From contig CAIQKV010000044.1 in NCBI GenBank assembly GCA_903872505.1, positions 1 to 64,000 on the forward strand: a DNA stretch of 64,000 nt, written 5' to 3'. Shown one piece after another: positions 48,926 through 58,210 of this stretch. A program made the translations under genes and the position numbers. The DNA is from an uncultured Opitutia bacterium (GTDB lineage Bacteria > Verrucomicrobiota > Verrucomicrobiia > Opitutales > Opitutaceae). The notes below the pieces were generated by a model, which saw only the letters and a program-made list of their open reading frames with translations, searched no databases and was not told the DNA's origin. Position 1 is the first letter of the stretch. Each line of letters begins with the position of its first letter.

Positions 48926-49911
48926 TTTTTCCGGGCGGTGCTTTCGGTGATGACGGCCGTGACCGTCTCGAAGGGCCGGGGCACGGGCTTGAGCCAGCGG
49001 GAAAAGAACTCGTCCACCATGGCGTTGATCTCGGGGGCGACGAAGGCCGGGCCGGTGTGGCCGGCCCCGTGAATGAGGTGCAGGTGCACCGGAATCCGCT
49101 GCTTCGCGAGCGCGTCGTAGAGCAGCCGACTCTGCGCGGGCGGCACCACGGTGTCCGCGGTGCCATGCACGAGCAGGAAGGGCGGCTCATCCCCCTTCAG
49201 GTGCGTCACGGGGTTGGCCTGCTCGGCCTGCTGGAGTTGGACCCGAGGATTTCCGCCGAGCAGTTTTTCAATCTCTTCGGCCAGCGGCGTCCGAGACCCC
49301 TGCGCGGTTTCATGCAGCCGGGCCAGGTCGATCGGCCCGAAAAAAACGCCCACGGCCTGCACGCCGCTGGGCGCGCCCATGTGCCCGAGGCTGTCGAACA
49401 GGTGGTTGGAGCCCGTCGTCCCGAGCAGGGCCGCGAGGTGACCGCCGGACGACACGCCCACGGCGCCGATGTGGGCGGCGTCGAGCCGGTAGCGGACGGC
49501 GCTGTCGCGCAGCCAGCGCACGGCCGACTTGCAGTCCTCGAGTTGGGCCGGGAACGGGGCCGCGCTGCTCGGCCGGAAGTTGGGGCAGGCCACGGCGTAG
49601 CCCCGCGCGACCATACGGAATGCGAACCCGCGGCCGTCGACCTTGCTGCCCTTCTCCCAGCCGCCGCCGTGGAGAAACACGATGAGCGGGATCGGCTTTG
49701 CCGGGATCGGGAAGGGCAGGTAGAGGTCCAGCCGATGCTGCGGACCGCCCTGGTCCTCATAGGCAAGGTCGGGGAAAATGCGGACGCCGGGCGGGGTCGG
49801 CAGGTTCAGCGGCGTATCGGCCCCGAACTCCTGCGCGCGGACCGGCCGCGCGGTCAGGGCCGCGGCGAGGGCGAGCAGGGCGAGCCGGCGGAGGGCGGGG
49901 AAGGGTTTCAC
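48922..49911 (-). CDS. Secreted alpha/beta hydrolase (BD-FAE-like esterase)
   Basis: PLIVFLHGGGWEKGSKVDGRGFAFRMVARGYAVACPNFRPSS; IGAVGVSSGGHLAALLG; HGAGHTGP. Confidence 0.85.
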   Translation of the reverse strand: MKPFPALRRLALLALAAALTARPVRAQEFGADTPLNLPTPPGVRIFPDLAYEDQGGPQHRLDLYLPFPIPAKPIPLIVFLHGGGWEKGSKVDGRGFAFRMVARGYAVACPNFRPSSAAPFPAQLEDCKSAVRWLRDSAVRYRLDAAHIGAVGVSSGGHLAALLGTTGSNHLFDSLGHMGAPSGVQAVGVFFGPIDLARLHETAQGSRTPLAEEIEKLLGGNPRVQLQQAEQANPVTHLKGDEPPFLLVHGTADTVVPPAQSRLLYDALAKQRIPVHLHLIHGAGHTGPAFVAPEINAMVDEFFSRWLKPVPRPFETVTAVITESTARKN

Positions 49912-51917
49912 CAGGCGTAGGTGCGCTTGATCTTGAGCGGCTCGTAGAGGTCGGTCGGGAGCTCGAGAATGAAACGGCTGGGCGTGAGCATCATCCCGCC
50001 GGGGCCGGCGCGCGAGGCGATTTTGGGATAGCTGAGGTAGAGCTCGTTGCGCGCGCGGGTGACGGCGACGTAGAACAGCCGGCGTTCCTCCTCGACGTCG
50101 CCGGCCTCGATGGAGCGGCGGCCGGGAAACTGGCCGTCGGCGAGCCCGATGAGGAAGACGACGTCGTATTCGAGGCCCTTCGCCTGGTGCACCGTGGTGA
50201 GCTTGATGGCCTCGGCGTCAGGATCGACCTGGCGGTCGCTGGTCTCGGAGTTGAGCAGCATGATCTGCGCGAGGAAATCCTGCATCTCCTCGAAGCGGCT
50301 GGCGAAGCCCACCAGCGCCTTCAACTCGTCGAGCCGGTCCACGTAGTCGGCGTACGCGCCCTTCAGGTAGTCGCCGTACCAGCCCTCGATCGCGGTCTCG
50401 ACCGCCTCGCTCGGCTTGCCGTCGCGCATCGTGTCCGCCACCTGCCGGAGCGAGTCGCAGAAATTCTGCCAGTCGTCGCGCGCGTCCTTCGCGACCTTGC
50501 TCTTCACGTCGTCGCTCGGGAGCACGTCGAGGAAATCCTTGTGCAGCAGCCGGGCGTGGTCGTGGGCGGCGGCGTAGATCTTCTGCGCGCCCTTCTCGCC
50601 GATCTTCGGCAGCAGCACGGCGACGCGCTGCCACGCCTGGGCGTCGGCCGGGTTGTAGACGAAGCGCAGCAGCGCGACGGCGTCGCGGATGTGCTGGCGT
50701 TCGAAGAATTTCACGCCGCTGGTGATGTGGTAGGGCACGCCGGCGCGGGAGAGCACGAGCTGCACCTCGAGCGCGAGGAAGTGCGAGCGGTAGAGCACGG
50801 CGATCGAGCTCATCGACACGCCCTCGTCCTCGACCAGCGCGCGGATGCGCTTGAGGATGAACTCGGCCTGCTCGGTGTCGTCCATCACCTGCACGAGGTA
50901 CGGCTTCTGGGCGTGGCCGCGCGCGGCGCGGAGCTCCTTGTCGAAGTGGTGGCCCTTCGGCTGCGCGAGCAGGACGCCGTTGGCGAGGGCGAGGATCTCG
51001 GGCGTCGAGCGGTAGTTCGTCTCGATCCGGTGGATGACGGTTCCCGGGTGCCGGTTGGGGAACGTCATGATGTTTTCAAAATCCGCCCCGCGCCACGAGT
51101 AGATGCACTGCGCGTCGTCGCCCACGGCCATGATGCAATGGTGCGCGGCGAGCCGGTCCACGATCTGCGCCTGGATGGTGTTGGTGTCCTGGTACTCGTC
51201 GACCAGCACGTGGCGGAACCGGTGCGAGAAATACTCTGCGACCTCGGGCGCCTTGGTCAGGAGCTCGAGCCAGAGCTCGAGCAGGTCGTCGTAGTCCACG
51301 ACGTTCTGCTTGCGCTTCCGGGCCGTGTAGGCGGCGGCGAAGGCGGGGAAACGGTGGCTGATCTCGGCGTACTGCGGGAAGTTGTGCGCGACGGTGTCGT
51401 CGAGGGAGCGCTGGGTGTTGCGGGCGAGGGAGAGGACGTTGAAGAGCGGGCCGGGCCGGGGGTTGGTCTTGTCCTTGAAGAACACCTTGTCCTCGGCCTC
51501 GACGGTCTGCTTGAGGAGCGACTCCGACTCGTCGGCGTCGAGGATGGTGAAGTTGCGGGGCAGGCCGACGGCCTCGCCGTAGATCCGGAGCGCGCGGTGG
51601 CCGAGCGAGTGGAACGTGCCGCCCCAGAACCGGGCCGGCTCGATGCCGGTGAGGTCCTGCACGCGGTGGAGCATCTCCTTCGCGGCCTTGTTGGTGAAGG
51701 TGAGGAGGAGGATCTCGCCGGGCTTCGCGCCCTGGGAAAGCAGGTAGGCGACGCGGTAGGTGAGGGTGCGGGTCTTGCCCGAGCCGGCGCCGGCGAGGAC
51801 GAGCAGCGGGCCGGGCGGGGCGGTGACGGCGGCATATTGCTCGTCGTTGAGCTGCGCGCGAAAATCGATCGGCGGAATGCCGTCGGGCGGGCGCGGGGCG
51901 TCGAGGGAGAGCTCCAT
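49908..51917 (-). CDS. UvrD/PcrA-family superfamily 1 helicase
   Basis: LNDEQYAAVTAPPGPLLVLAGAGSGKTRTLTYRVAYLL; VLVDEYQDTN; AVGDDAQCIYSWRGADFENI; ETNYRSTPEIL; TVHQAKGLEYDVVFLIGLADGQFPG; VAVTRARNELYLSYP. Confidence 0.93.
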   Translation of the reverse strand: MELSLDAPRPPDGIPPIDFRAQLNDEQYAAVTAPPGPLLVLAGAGSGKTRTLTYRVAYLLSQGAKPGEILLLTFTNKAAKEMLHRVQDLTGIEPARFWGGTFHSLGHRALRIYGEAVGLPRNFTILDADESESLLKQTVEAEDKVFFKDKTNPRPGPLFNVLSLARNTQRSLDDTVAHNFPQYAEISHRFPAFAAAYTARKRKQNVVDYDDLLELWLELLTKAPEVAEYFSHRFRHVLVDEYQDTNTIQAQIVDRLAAHHCIMAVGDDAQCIYSWRGADFENIMTFPNRHPGTVIHRIETNYRSTPEILALANGVLLAQPKGHHFDKELRAARGHAQKPYLVQVMDDTEQAEFILKRIRALVEDEGVSMSSIAVLYRSHFLALEVQLVLSRAGVPYHITSGVKFFERQHIRDAVALLRFVYNPADAQAWQRVAVLLPKIGEKGAQKIYAAAHDHARLLHKDFLDVLPSDDVKSKVAKDARDDWQNFCDSLRQVADTMRDGKPSEAVETAIEGWYGDYLKGAYADYVDRLDELKALVGFASRFEEMQDFLAQIMLLNSETSDRQVDPDAEAIKLTTVHQAKGLEYDVVFLIGLADGQFPGRRSIEAGDVEEERRLFYVAVTRARNELYLSYPKIASRAGPGGMMLTPSRFILELPTDLYEPLKIKRTYAW

Positions 51918-52019
51918 GAGTCGCCCCACGCTCGTGCAAAGCGGCGGGGGCGCAAAGAGAAAATTCCCGGCTAAGAAAACCGCGGCCCGCGCGTCTGTGG
52001 GGTGAATCCGAATCCCCTG

Positions 52020-53528
52020 ATGAAAACGACCCTGCTCTCCCTCCTCGGTGCCGGCGCTGCCGTGCTGACCGCGTCCGCCCAGCCGGCCCTGACGATCTAC
52101 AACCAGAATTTCGCGGTCGTGCGCGAGCACGTGCCGCTCGACCTCCGCGCCGGCGTCAACTCCGTGGTTTTCAGCGGCGCGACGGTGCACCTCGAGCCCG
52201 ACTCGGTGGTGCTGCGCGACCCCACGGGCAAGGTGTCGCTCCGGGTGCTGGAGCAGAACTACCGGTCCGACACGATCTCGCCCGGCCTGCTGCTCTCGCT
52301 CTACGAGGGCAAGACGCTGGACTTCCTGACCCGCGACGGGAGCGGCAAGGAGATCCTGGTGAAGGGCCGGGTCATCCGCAGCGGCTACGTGCCGAATTTC
52401 ACCGGCGCGCAGCTCTACGGGAACAACTTCTACCAGCAGCAGGCGATGATGCAGCAGGCCGCCGGCACGCCGATCATCGAGGTGGACGGCAAGCTGCGCT
52501 TCTCCCTGCCCGGCGAGCCGCAGTTCCCGGCGCTGACCGACGACGCCATCCTCAAGCCGCAGCTGGTGTGGCAACTGGCGAGCGACCAGCCGGCGAAATT
52601 CGACGCCGAGCTGAGCTACGTCACCGGCGGGATGCGCTGGGAGGCGTCCTACAATCTGATCGCGCCCGAGCAGGGTGACACGATGGACATCATCGGCTGG
52701 GTGACGATCGACAACCAGAGCGGCAAACAGTTCGACAATGCCACGCTCAAGCTGCTGGCCGGCGATGTGAGCAAGCTGCAGCCGGAGGAATCGGGGCGCG
52801 TCTATGGTCTGGCGATGAAGGCGGCGCGCAGCGAGATGGACCAGGTCAGCGTGACCGAGAAGGCCTTCGACGAGTTTCACCTCTATTCACTCGCCCGGCC
52901 GACCACGCTGCGCAACCGGGAGACCAAGCAGGTGGAGTTCATCCGCGCGACGGGCGTGAAGGCGAAGACGCTCTACATCTACAACGGGATCGCGATCGGC
53001 CAACAGTACCGCGGCTGGAACATGGAGAACATCCGCAACAACCGCGACTACGGCACGCAGTCGAATCCCAAGGTCTGGGTGATGCGGGAGTTCGTGAACA
53101 GCGAGGCGAACGGGCTCGGCCAGCCGTTGCCGAAGGGGCGCACGCGGTTCTACCGGCGCGACGATGCGGACGGCCGCCTGGAATTCACGGGCGAGAACAC
53201 CATCGACCACACCCCGAAGAACGAGACCGTGCGCATCTACACGGGCGACGCCTTCGACCTCGTGGGGGAGCGCACCCGCACCGACTTCGTGCTCAGCAAC
53301 CGCAACGACTCGGTGGAGGAGACGTTTTCGATCAAGCTCCGCAACCGGAAGTCGGAGGCGGTCGAGGTGCGCGTGGCCGAGCGGCTCTACCGCTGGGTGA
53401 ACTGGGAGATCGTGCAGCAGTCGCACGATTTCACGAAGACCGATGCGCAGAACATCGAGTTCCACGTGAAGGTGCCCGCTGACGGCGAGACCGTCGTGAC
53501 CTACCGCGTGCGCTACAACTGGCAGTGA
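52020..53528 (+). CDS. DUF4139 domain-containing protein
   Basis: Signal MKTTLLSLLGAGAAVLTASAQPALTIYNQNFAVVREHVPLDLRAGVNSVVFSGA; AELSYVTGGMRWEASYNLI. Confidence 0.82.
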   Translation: MKTTLLSLLGAGAAVLTASAQPALTIYNQNFAVVREHVPLDLRAGVNSVVFSGATVHLEPDSVVLRDPTGKVSLRVLEQNYRSDTISPGLLLSLYEGKTLDFLTRDGSGKEILVKGRVIRSGYVPNFTGAQLYGNNFYQQQAMMQQAAGTPIIEVDGKLRFSLPGEPQFPALTDDAILKPQLVWQLASDQPAKFDAELSYVTGGMRWEASYNLIAPEQGDTMDIIGWVTIDNQSGKQFDNATLKLLAGDVSKLQPEESGRVYGLAMKAARSEMDQVSVTEKAFDEFHLYSLARPTTLRNRETKQVEFIRATGVKAKTLYIYNGIAIGQQYRGWNMENIRNNRDYGTQSNPKVWVMREFVNSEANGLGQPLPKGRTRFYRRDDADGRLEFTGENTIDHTPKNETVRIYTGDAFDLVGERTRTDFVLSNRNDSVEETFSIKLRNRKSEAVEVRVAERLYRWVNWEIVQQSHDFTKTDAQNIEFHVKVPADGETVVTYRVRYNWQ

Positions 53529-53540
53529 GGTTGAACGTGG

Positions 53541-53560
53541 CACGGGTGTCCCCACCCGTG
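53541..53560. repeat. Hairpin repeat, same family as 16890-16948
   Basis: CACGGGTG-TCCC-CACCCGTG preceded by GTGG. Confidence 0.75.
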
Positions 53561-53618
53561 GATTTAGTTCTAATTCGAAGGTCGCGAGCATGCCGAGGGG
53601 CTCGCTCGTGCTGCCTTT

Positions 53619-53674
53619 GTAGCCACGAGCGTGAGCGAGTGGAGGTTCGACCACTCGCTCACGCTCGTAGCTAC
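53619..53674. repeat. 56-bp palindromic repeat, copy 1
   Basis: GTAGCCACGAGCGTGAGCGAGTGG-AGGTTCGA-CCACTCGCTCACGCTCGTAGCTAC, 23/24 bp arms. Confidence 0.9.
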
Positions 53675-53759
53675 CGGATCAATACCGGCAAGCGCCTGAA
53701 AGCAGGCGGCCTACCTGGTTGAGCGTCGGTCCGCCAAGCGGATCGCCTCAGACTCTACG

Positions 53760-54872
53760 CTATAGCAGCACGAGGTCGTTGCGGTGGATGACCTCGAGGC
53801 GCTTGCGGTTGGGATACAGGGCGGCGACGGCGTCGCCCTTCTTGCCGGCGAGCGCGGGGATCTCGTCGCTGCCGAACGCGGCCCGGCCGCGGGCGAACAC
53901 GATGCCGTCGGGCCCGGCGAGGTTGACGATGTCGCCGGCGGCGAACTCCCCGCGGGCGCCGGTCACGCCGACGGCGAGGAGGCTGCGGCCCTGCTCGCGG
54001 AGGACGGGCACGGCGTGCTCGTTGAGGAGGATGGTGCCGGCCGGGCGCTGGAAGTAGGCGAGCCAGCGCTTGCGCGCCTCGAGCGGGAGGCCGCTGGGCA
54101 CGAAGAACGTGCCCTGGCCGCGGCCGCAGAGCAGCTTGGCGAGGATCTCGGGCTCGGCGCCGCTGGCGATGAACACGCCGCAGCCGGACTTGGTGGCGAG
54201 CTTGGCGGCGGCGATCTTGCTCACCATGCCGCCGGTCGCGGTCTCGCTGGTGGTGCCGTCGGCCATCGCCTCGATCTCGGGCGTGATCCGCTCGACGACC
54301 GGGACGATCTCCTTCGTGCCGCGCAGGTCGATCAGGCCCGGCGCGGTGGAGAGGATGATGAGGTGCTGCGCGCCGGTGAGGCTCGCGACCATCGCGGAGA
54401 GCATGTCGTTGTCGCCGAACTTGATCTCGGCGGCGCTGACGGTGTCGTTCTCGTTGATGACCGGGATGGTGCCGTAGCTGATGAGCTGGCGGAGCGTCTC
54501 CTGCACGCCGAGGTAGCGGGAGCGCAGGCGGAGGTCGTCGTGGGTGAGCAGCACCTGCGCGACGGTGAGGCCGTGCGGCGCGAAACCCGCCTGCCACGTC
54601 TGCATGAGCAGCGACTGGCCGATCGCGGCGCAGGCCTGCTTCTTCGAAATCTCCTTCGGTTTCTTCTCCAGCCCGAGCCGGCCCATGCCGAGGCCGACCG
54701 CGCCGGACGAGACGACGATGACCTCCGTGCCGCGGGCGCGCAGGGCGGCGATGCCGGCGCAGACGGCGGCGATGCGCGCGGTGTTGAGCTCGCCGATGCC
54801 CGACGTGAGGACGCCGGTGCCGAGCTTGACGACGACGCGGCGCGGCGCCGAGTTATGTCCGGAAATTTTCAC
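53760..54872 (-). CDS. proB: Glutamate 5-kinase (with PUA domain)
   Basis: VVVKLGTGVLTSG; VSSGAVGLGMGRLGL; PVINENDTVSAAEIKFGDNDMLSAMVA; C-terminal PUA-like region. Confidence 0.95.
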   Translation of the reverse strand: MKISGHNSAPRRVVVKLGTGVLTSGIGELNTARIAAVCAGIAALRARGTEVIVVSSGAVGLGMGRLGLEKKPKEISKKQACAAIGQSLLMQTWQAGFAPHGLTVAQVLLTHDDLRLRSRYLGVQETLRQLISYGTIPVINENDTVSAAEIKFGDNDMLSAMVASLTGAQHLIILSTAPGLIDLRGTKEIVPVVERITPEIEAMADGTTSETATGGMVSKIAAAKLATKSGCGVFIASGAEPEILAKLLCGRGQGTFFVPSGLPLEARKRWLAYFQRPAGTILLNEHAVPVLREQGRSLLAVGVTGARGEFAAGDIVNLAGPDGIVFARGRAAFGSDEIPALAGKKGDAVAALYPNRKRLEVIHRNDLVLL

Positions 54873-54879
54873 AAGGGTA

Positions 54880-54985
54880 GGGCGGGTCTTTGACCCGCCC
54901 TTTCCGATAGGACGGCGCCAGCGATCACGCAGGACGACACGGACAGCGACAGTTTTACAATCCAGGGCAGGTCAAAGACCCGCCC
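54880..54985. repeat. Pair of inverted hairpin repeats (BIME-like) between proB and frr
   Basis: GGGCGGGTC-TTT-GACCCGCCC (54880-54900) and GGGCAGGTC-AAA-GACCCGCCC (54965-54985) in opposite orientation. Confidence 0.75.
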
Positions 54986-55014
54986 CACCACGGAGCCTAT
55001 CGCCGGCGATGTCA

Positions 55015-55560
55015 TCACACCGTGAGCAGGTCCTTTTCCTTGTGCGCGAGGTGGTCGCCGATGTCCTTGATCGCCTTGTCGGTGGCGGTCTGGATGTCCT
55101 TCTCGAGGCGCTTCGCCTCGTCCTCGGGCGGCTTGGCCTTCTTGACGGCCTCGATGGCGTCGCGGCGGAGATTGCGGACGTGGACGCGGCCTTCCTCGGC
55201 GAGCTTGTGGCAGGTCTTGACGAACTCGAGCCGGCGCTCGCGGCTCATGTCCGGGAGCGGGACGCGGATGAGCTTGCCGTCCACGATGGGATTGAAGCCG
55301 AGGTTGGCGTCGATGATGGCCTTGCCGATCGCCTTGGCGAGGGAGGCGTCCCAGGGCTGGATCTGGATGAGGCGCGCGTCGGGCGTGCTGATGGCGGCGC
55401 AGGACTTAAGCGGCACCATCGAGCCGTAGGCCTCGACCATCACGCTCTCGACGAGCGCGGGGGTGGCCTTGCCGGTGTGGATCGCGCTGAACTCGTGCAG
55501 CGTGTAGTCGACGGCCTTCTTCATCTTGGCCTGCAGGTCGGTGAGGATGGGGTGGGACAT
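55015..55560 (-). CDS. frr: Ribosome recycling factor
   Basis: AKMKKAVDYTLHEFSAIHTGKATPALVESVMVEAYGSMVPLKSCAAISTPDARLIQIQPWD. Confidence 0.95.
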   Translation of the reverse strand: MSHPILTDLQAKMKKAVDYTLHEFSAIHTGKATPALVESVMVEAYGSMVPLKSCAAISTPDARLIQIQPWDASLAKAIGKAIIDANLGFNPIVDGKLIRVPLPDMSRERRLEFVKTCHKLAEEGRVHVRNLRRDAIEAVKKAKPPEDEAKRLEKDIQTATDKAIKDIGDHLAHKEKDLLTV

Positions 55561-55650
55561 GGTGGGATCCGGGGTTGAGAGGGGACGAGGAAAGCCGGAA
55601 AGCGGGCGCGGCGCGAATGTTTTCTCCCGCGGTCGCCAGCCGCGGCGGGC

Positions 55651-56391
55651 TCAGTTCTTCACCAGCGTGCCGACCTTCTCGCCCATGACGGCCTTCTTGA
55701 TCGCGTGCTCGTCGGCGAGGTCGAACACGAGGATGGGCACGTTGTTGTCGAGGCAGAGCGAAAACGCGGTCGAGTCCATGACGTTGAGCCGCTGCTTCAG
55801 GGCGTCGATGAAGGTGAGCGTCTCGTACTTGACGGCGTCGGGGAATTTCTTCGGGTCCTTGTTGTAGATGCCGTCCACCTTGGTGGCCTTCATGATGATG
55901 TCGGCGTGCATCTCCGAGGCGCGGAGGGCCGCGGTGGTGTCGGTCGAGAAGTAGGGGTTGCCCGTGCCGGCGACAAAGATCACGACGCGCTGCTTCTCCA
56001 GGTGGCGCATGGCGCGGCGGAGGATGAACGGCTCGGCGATCTGGTTCATCGGGATGGCGCTCTGCACGCGGGTGGTGACGCCCATTTTCTCGAGGCAGTC
56101 CATCAGGGCGAGGCCGTTGATGACCGTGGCGAGCATGCCCATGTAGTCGCCGGTGGTGCGGTCGACGCCGCGCTTCTCGCCGTTGAGCCCGCGGAAGATG
56201 TTGCCGCCACCGATGACGACGCAGACCTCCACACCAAGGTCGTGGATCTCCTTGATCTGGAAACTGATCTTCTCGAGCGTCGCCGCGTCGATCGGGTCGC
56301 CGGACGCGCCCCCGCGCAGCACCTCCCCGCTGAGCTTCAAAATGATGCGCTTATACTTGGCCCGGGGATCAACAGGTCGGGAGGCGTGCAT
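55651..56391 (-). CDS. pyrH: UMP kinase
   Basis: [79 protein letters not shown]. Start set at 56391; the longer track ORF runs into repeats. Confidence 0.96.
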   Translation of the reverse strand: MHASRPVDPRAKYKRIILKLSGEVLRGGASGDPIDAATLEKISFQIKEIHDLGVEVCVVIGGGNIFRGLNGEKRGVDRTTGDYMGMLATVINGLALMDCLEKMGVTTRVQSAIPMNQIAEPFILRRAMRHLEKQRVVIFVAGTGNPYFSTDTTAALRASEMHADIIMKATKVDGIYNKDPKKFPDAVKYETLTFIDALKQRLNVMDSTAFSLCLDNNVPILVFDLADEHAIKKAVMGEKVGTLVKN

Positions 56392-56452
56392 GCCAATCAG
56401 GAAACGGGAAGGCAAAATCCACGTCAATTCCGGAGATGGCGGCTTTGAACTG

Positions 56453-56508
56453 GTAGCTACGAGCGTGAGCGAGTGGAGGCGCGACCACTCGCTCACGCTC
56501 GTGGCTAC
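56453..56508. repeat. 56-bp palindromic repeat, copy 2
   Basis: GTAGCTACGAGCGTGAGCGAGTGG-AGGCGCGA-CCACTCGCTCACGCTCGTGGCTAC. Confidence 0.9.
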
Positions 56509-56531
56509 ATTGATTGCACGAGCAAGGCCAG

Positions 56532-56559
56532 CGACAGGCTCGGGGCCTTGAGCTTGTCG
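56532..56559. repeat. Small palindrome CGACAGGCTC...GAGCTTGTCG
   Basis: Ten-bp arms with one mismatch, upstream of pyrH. Confidence 0.5.
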
Positions 56560-56573
56560 AAACGGCGCGTGGC

Positions 56574-57050
56574 CTACGCGAGGTCCTTGCCGAAGCAAAT
56601 GCTGGTCTCCGGGGTGAGGCAGTATTCGTCGTAGAGCGGGATCGGCTGAAACCCGGTCGCCCGGTAGAGCGCGATCGCGGCGGACTGGCGGGTGCCGGTT
56701 TCGAGCACCAGCCGCTTCGCCCCCAGCGCCCGCGCCTCGGACTCGAGCGCGGCGATGAGCCGCCGGCCCAGTCCCTTCCCGCGCGCGGCGGGCGACAGGT
56801 ACATCCGCTTAAGTTCGCCGGTGTCGGGGGCGATCAGCCGCACTGCACCGCAGCCCACGGGTGTGCCGTTGAGCGAGACAACGAGGAACACGCCGCTCTG
56901 GCCGGACACCTGCGCGGGCTTCAGGCCGAAGTGATTCGCCCCCGGCTCCGGATACAGGGCGCGGAGCTCGACGTTCAGCGCAGCGATGAGTTCCTGGCTG
57001 GCGTCAGCGGCCAGTTCCGCGCGGGCGATCGTAATCGTATCTGGGCGCAC
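56574..57050 (-). CDS. GNAT-family N-acetyltransferase
   Basis: [52 protein letters not shown]. Confidence 0.88.
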   Translation of the reverse strand: MRPDTITIARAELAADASQELIAALNVELRALYPEPGANHFGLKPAQVSGQSGVFLVVSLNGTPVGCGAVRLIAPDTGELKRMYLSPAARGKGLGRRLIAALESEARALGAKRLVLETGTRQSAAIALYRATGFQPIPLYDEYCLTPETSICFGKDLA

Positions 57051-57056
57051 AGAAAG

Positions 57057-58040
57057 TCAGGCCACGGCCTTGATCGCCCGCCCCAGTGCCTCGACGTGCG
57101 GGCGGAACTCCTCGTCGATCTGGCCGTTGTAGGTGAGCGGCGCATCCCATGTCACCACGCCGCCCTTGCTGTTCATGAACTTCGTGTAGCCGATGGTGAG
57201 CTCGTCGGGGAAGCGCACCGGGCCCTTGCCCCACCATTCGCCCAGGATCGTGAGCACGTGGAGCTGCGCGCCGTTGAGGTAGCGCTCGTAGTTCGTGAGC
57301 CGCGAGTAATCCGGCGTGTTTCCCGGTGCCACGGTCATGTCGCGCTCGATCTCGCCCGGCGTGAAGTCCTCGTACTCGGTCATCGAGTAGAGCGGCGTGC
57401 GCAGGCCGTTGTTGAACGCCACGAGCGAGTCCGGGTTGCCGGCCTTCAGCGCCTCGGCAAAGCTGCGGTAGTTTGGCGCGTCGGGATGCGAGTAGGCCGG
57501 GGCGTTGTAGGGCCCGTCAATCCACCAGCCGTGCACCGATTTGCCCCAGCGCAGCGACCACTCGCGGGCGACCGCCTCCCAGTGCCGCTGGATCGTGCTG
57601 AGCCGCTCGTCCACGGGCTCCTCCAGCTTGGCCTTGGCGACGGCGTCCGTCGCGGGCGCGCCGCCCGGCAGGTAGACCATCAGCCGGATGCCGTACGGCT
57701 CGACGGCCTTCGCGAGGTCGGCGATCAGGTCGCGCCGCGAACACTTGCTCGGCTTGATGCCGGTGATCTCGTCGTAGGTGCGGTTGGGGGAAATGTAGAA
57801 ACCGGAGTTTTGCCCGAGCGTGATGATGAAGTAGGGCACGTGGGCGGCGGCCAGCTGGCGGGCCAGGCCGTCCACGTCAAAGGCGTCCACGCGGCGGTTC
57901 CAGTCGTCGACCGTCAGGTCGATCGGCTTCAGGTTGCTGGCCGTGTCGGCGAGGTAGTGGGCAAACAGGCCCCAGCGGCAGCGCATGAACCAGTCAGTGT
58001 TGGCGCGTTTCCAAGGCTTGGCGCCGGTGGGTTGGCTCAT
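57057..58040 (-). CDS. GH29 alpha-L-fucosidase-like protein
   Basis: WFMRCRWGLFAHYLADTASN; LAAAHVPYFIITLGQNSGFYISPNRTYDEITG; GWWIDGPYNAPAY. Confidence 0.6.
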   Translation of the reverse strand: MSQPTGAKPWKRANTDWFMRCRWGLFAHYLADTASNLKPIDLTVDDWNRRVDAFDVDGLARQLAAAHVPYFIITLGQNSGFYISPNRTYDEITGIKPSKCSRRDLIADLAKAVEPYGIRLMVYLPGGAPATDAVAKAKLEEPVDERLSTIQRHWEAVAREWSLRWGKSVHGWWIDGPYNAPAYSHPDAPNYRSFAEALKAGNPDSLVAFNNGLRTPLYSMTEYEDFTPGEIERDMTVAPGNTPDYSRLTNYERYLNGAQLHVLTILGEWWGKGPVRFPDELTIGYTKFMNSKGGVVTWDAPLTYNGQIDEEFRPHVEALGRAIKAVA

Positions 58041-58210
58041 GGCACCTGCTTACCGGCGGGCGAGGGGCGTTGTCCACGACCGAATGGCCCGGGCGTGGTG
58101 GGTCGATTCAAAAAACCCCGGCTGGCACGCAGACTGTCCTTGTCCGGCGGGGTGCATTCCGCAAAGGTGGAGGAGCTTCCTCTCCCGCTGCCGCCACCAT
58201 CCAGCCACGC

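Noticed and set aside
49908-52880. 990-aa ORF including the UvrD-like helicase
   Set aside because: Upstream extension is antisense to the DUF4139 gene; the helicase starts at 51917.
53581-53620. Possible CRISPR-like repeats around 53.6 kb
   Set aside because: Repeats are palindromic REP-type units without regular spacers or cas genes.
55651-56598. Longer pyrH start giving [25 protein letters not shown]...
   Set aside because: Upstream part is translated palindromic repeat sequence (56453-56508 and 56532-56559), not protein.
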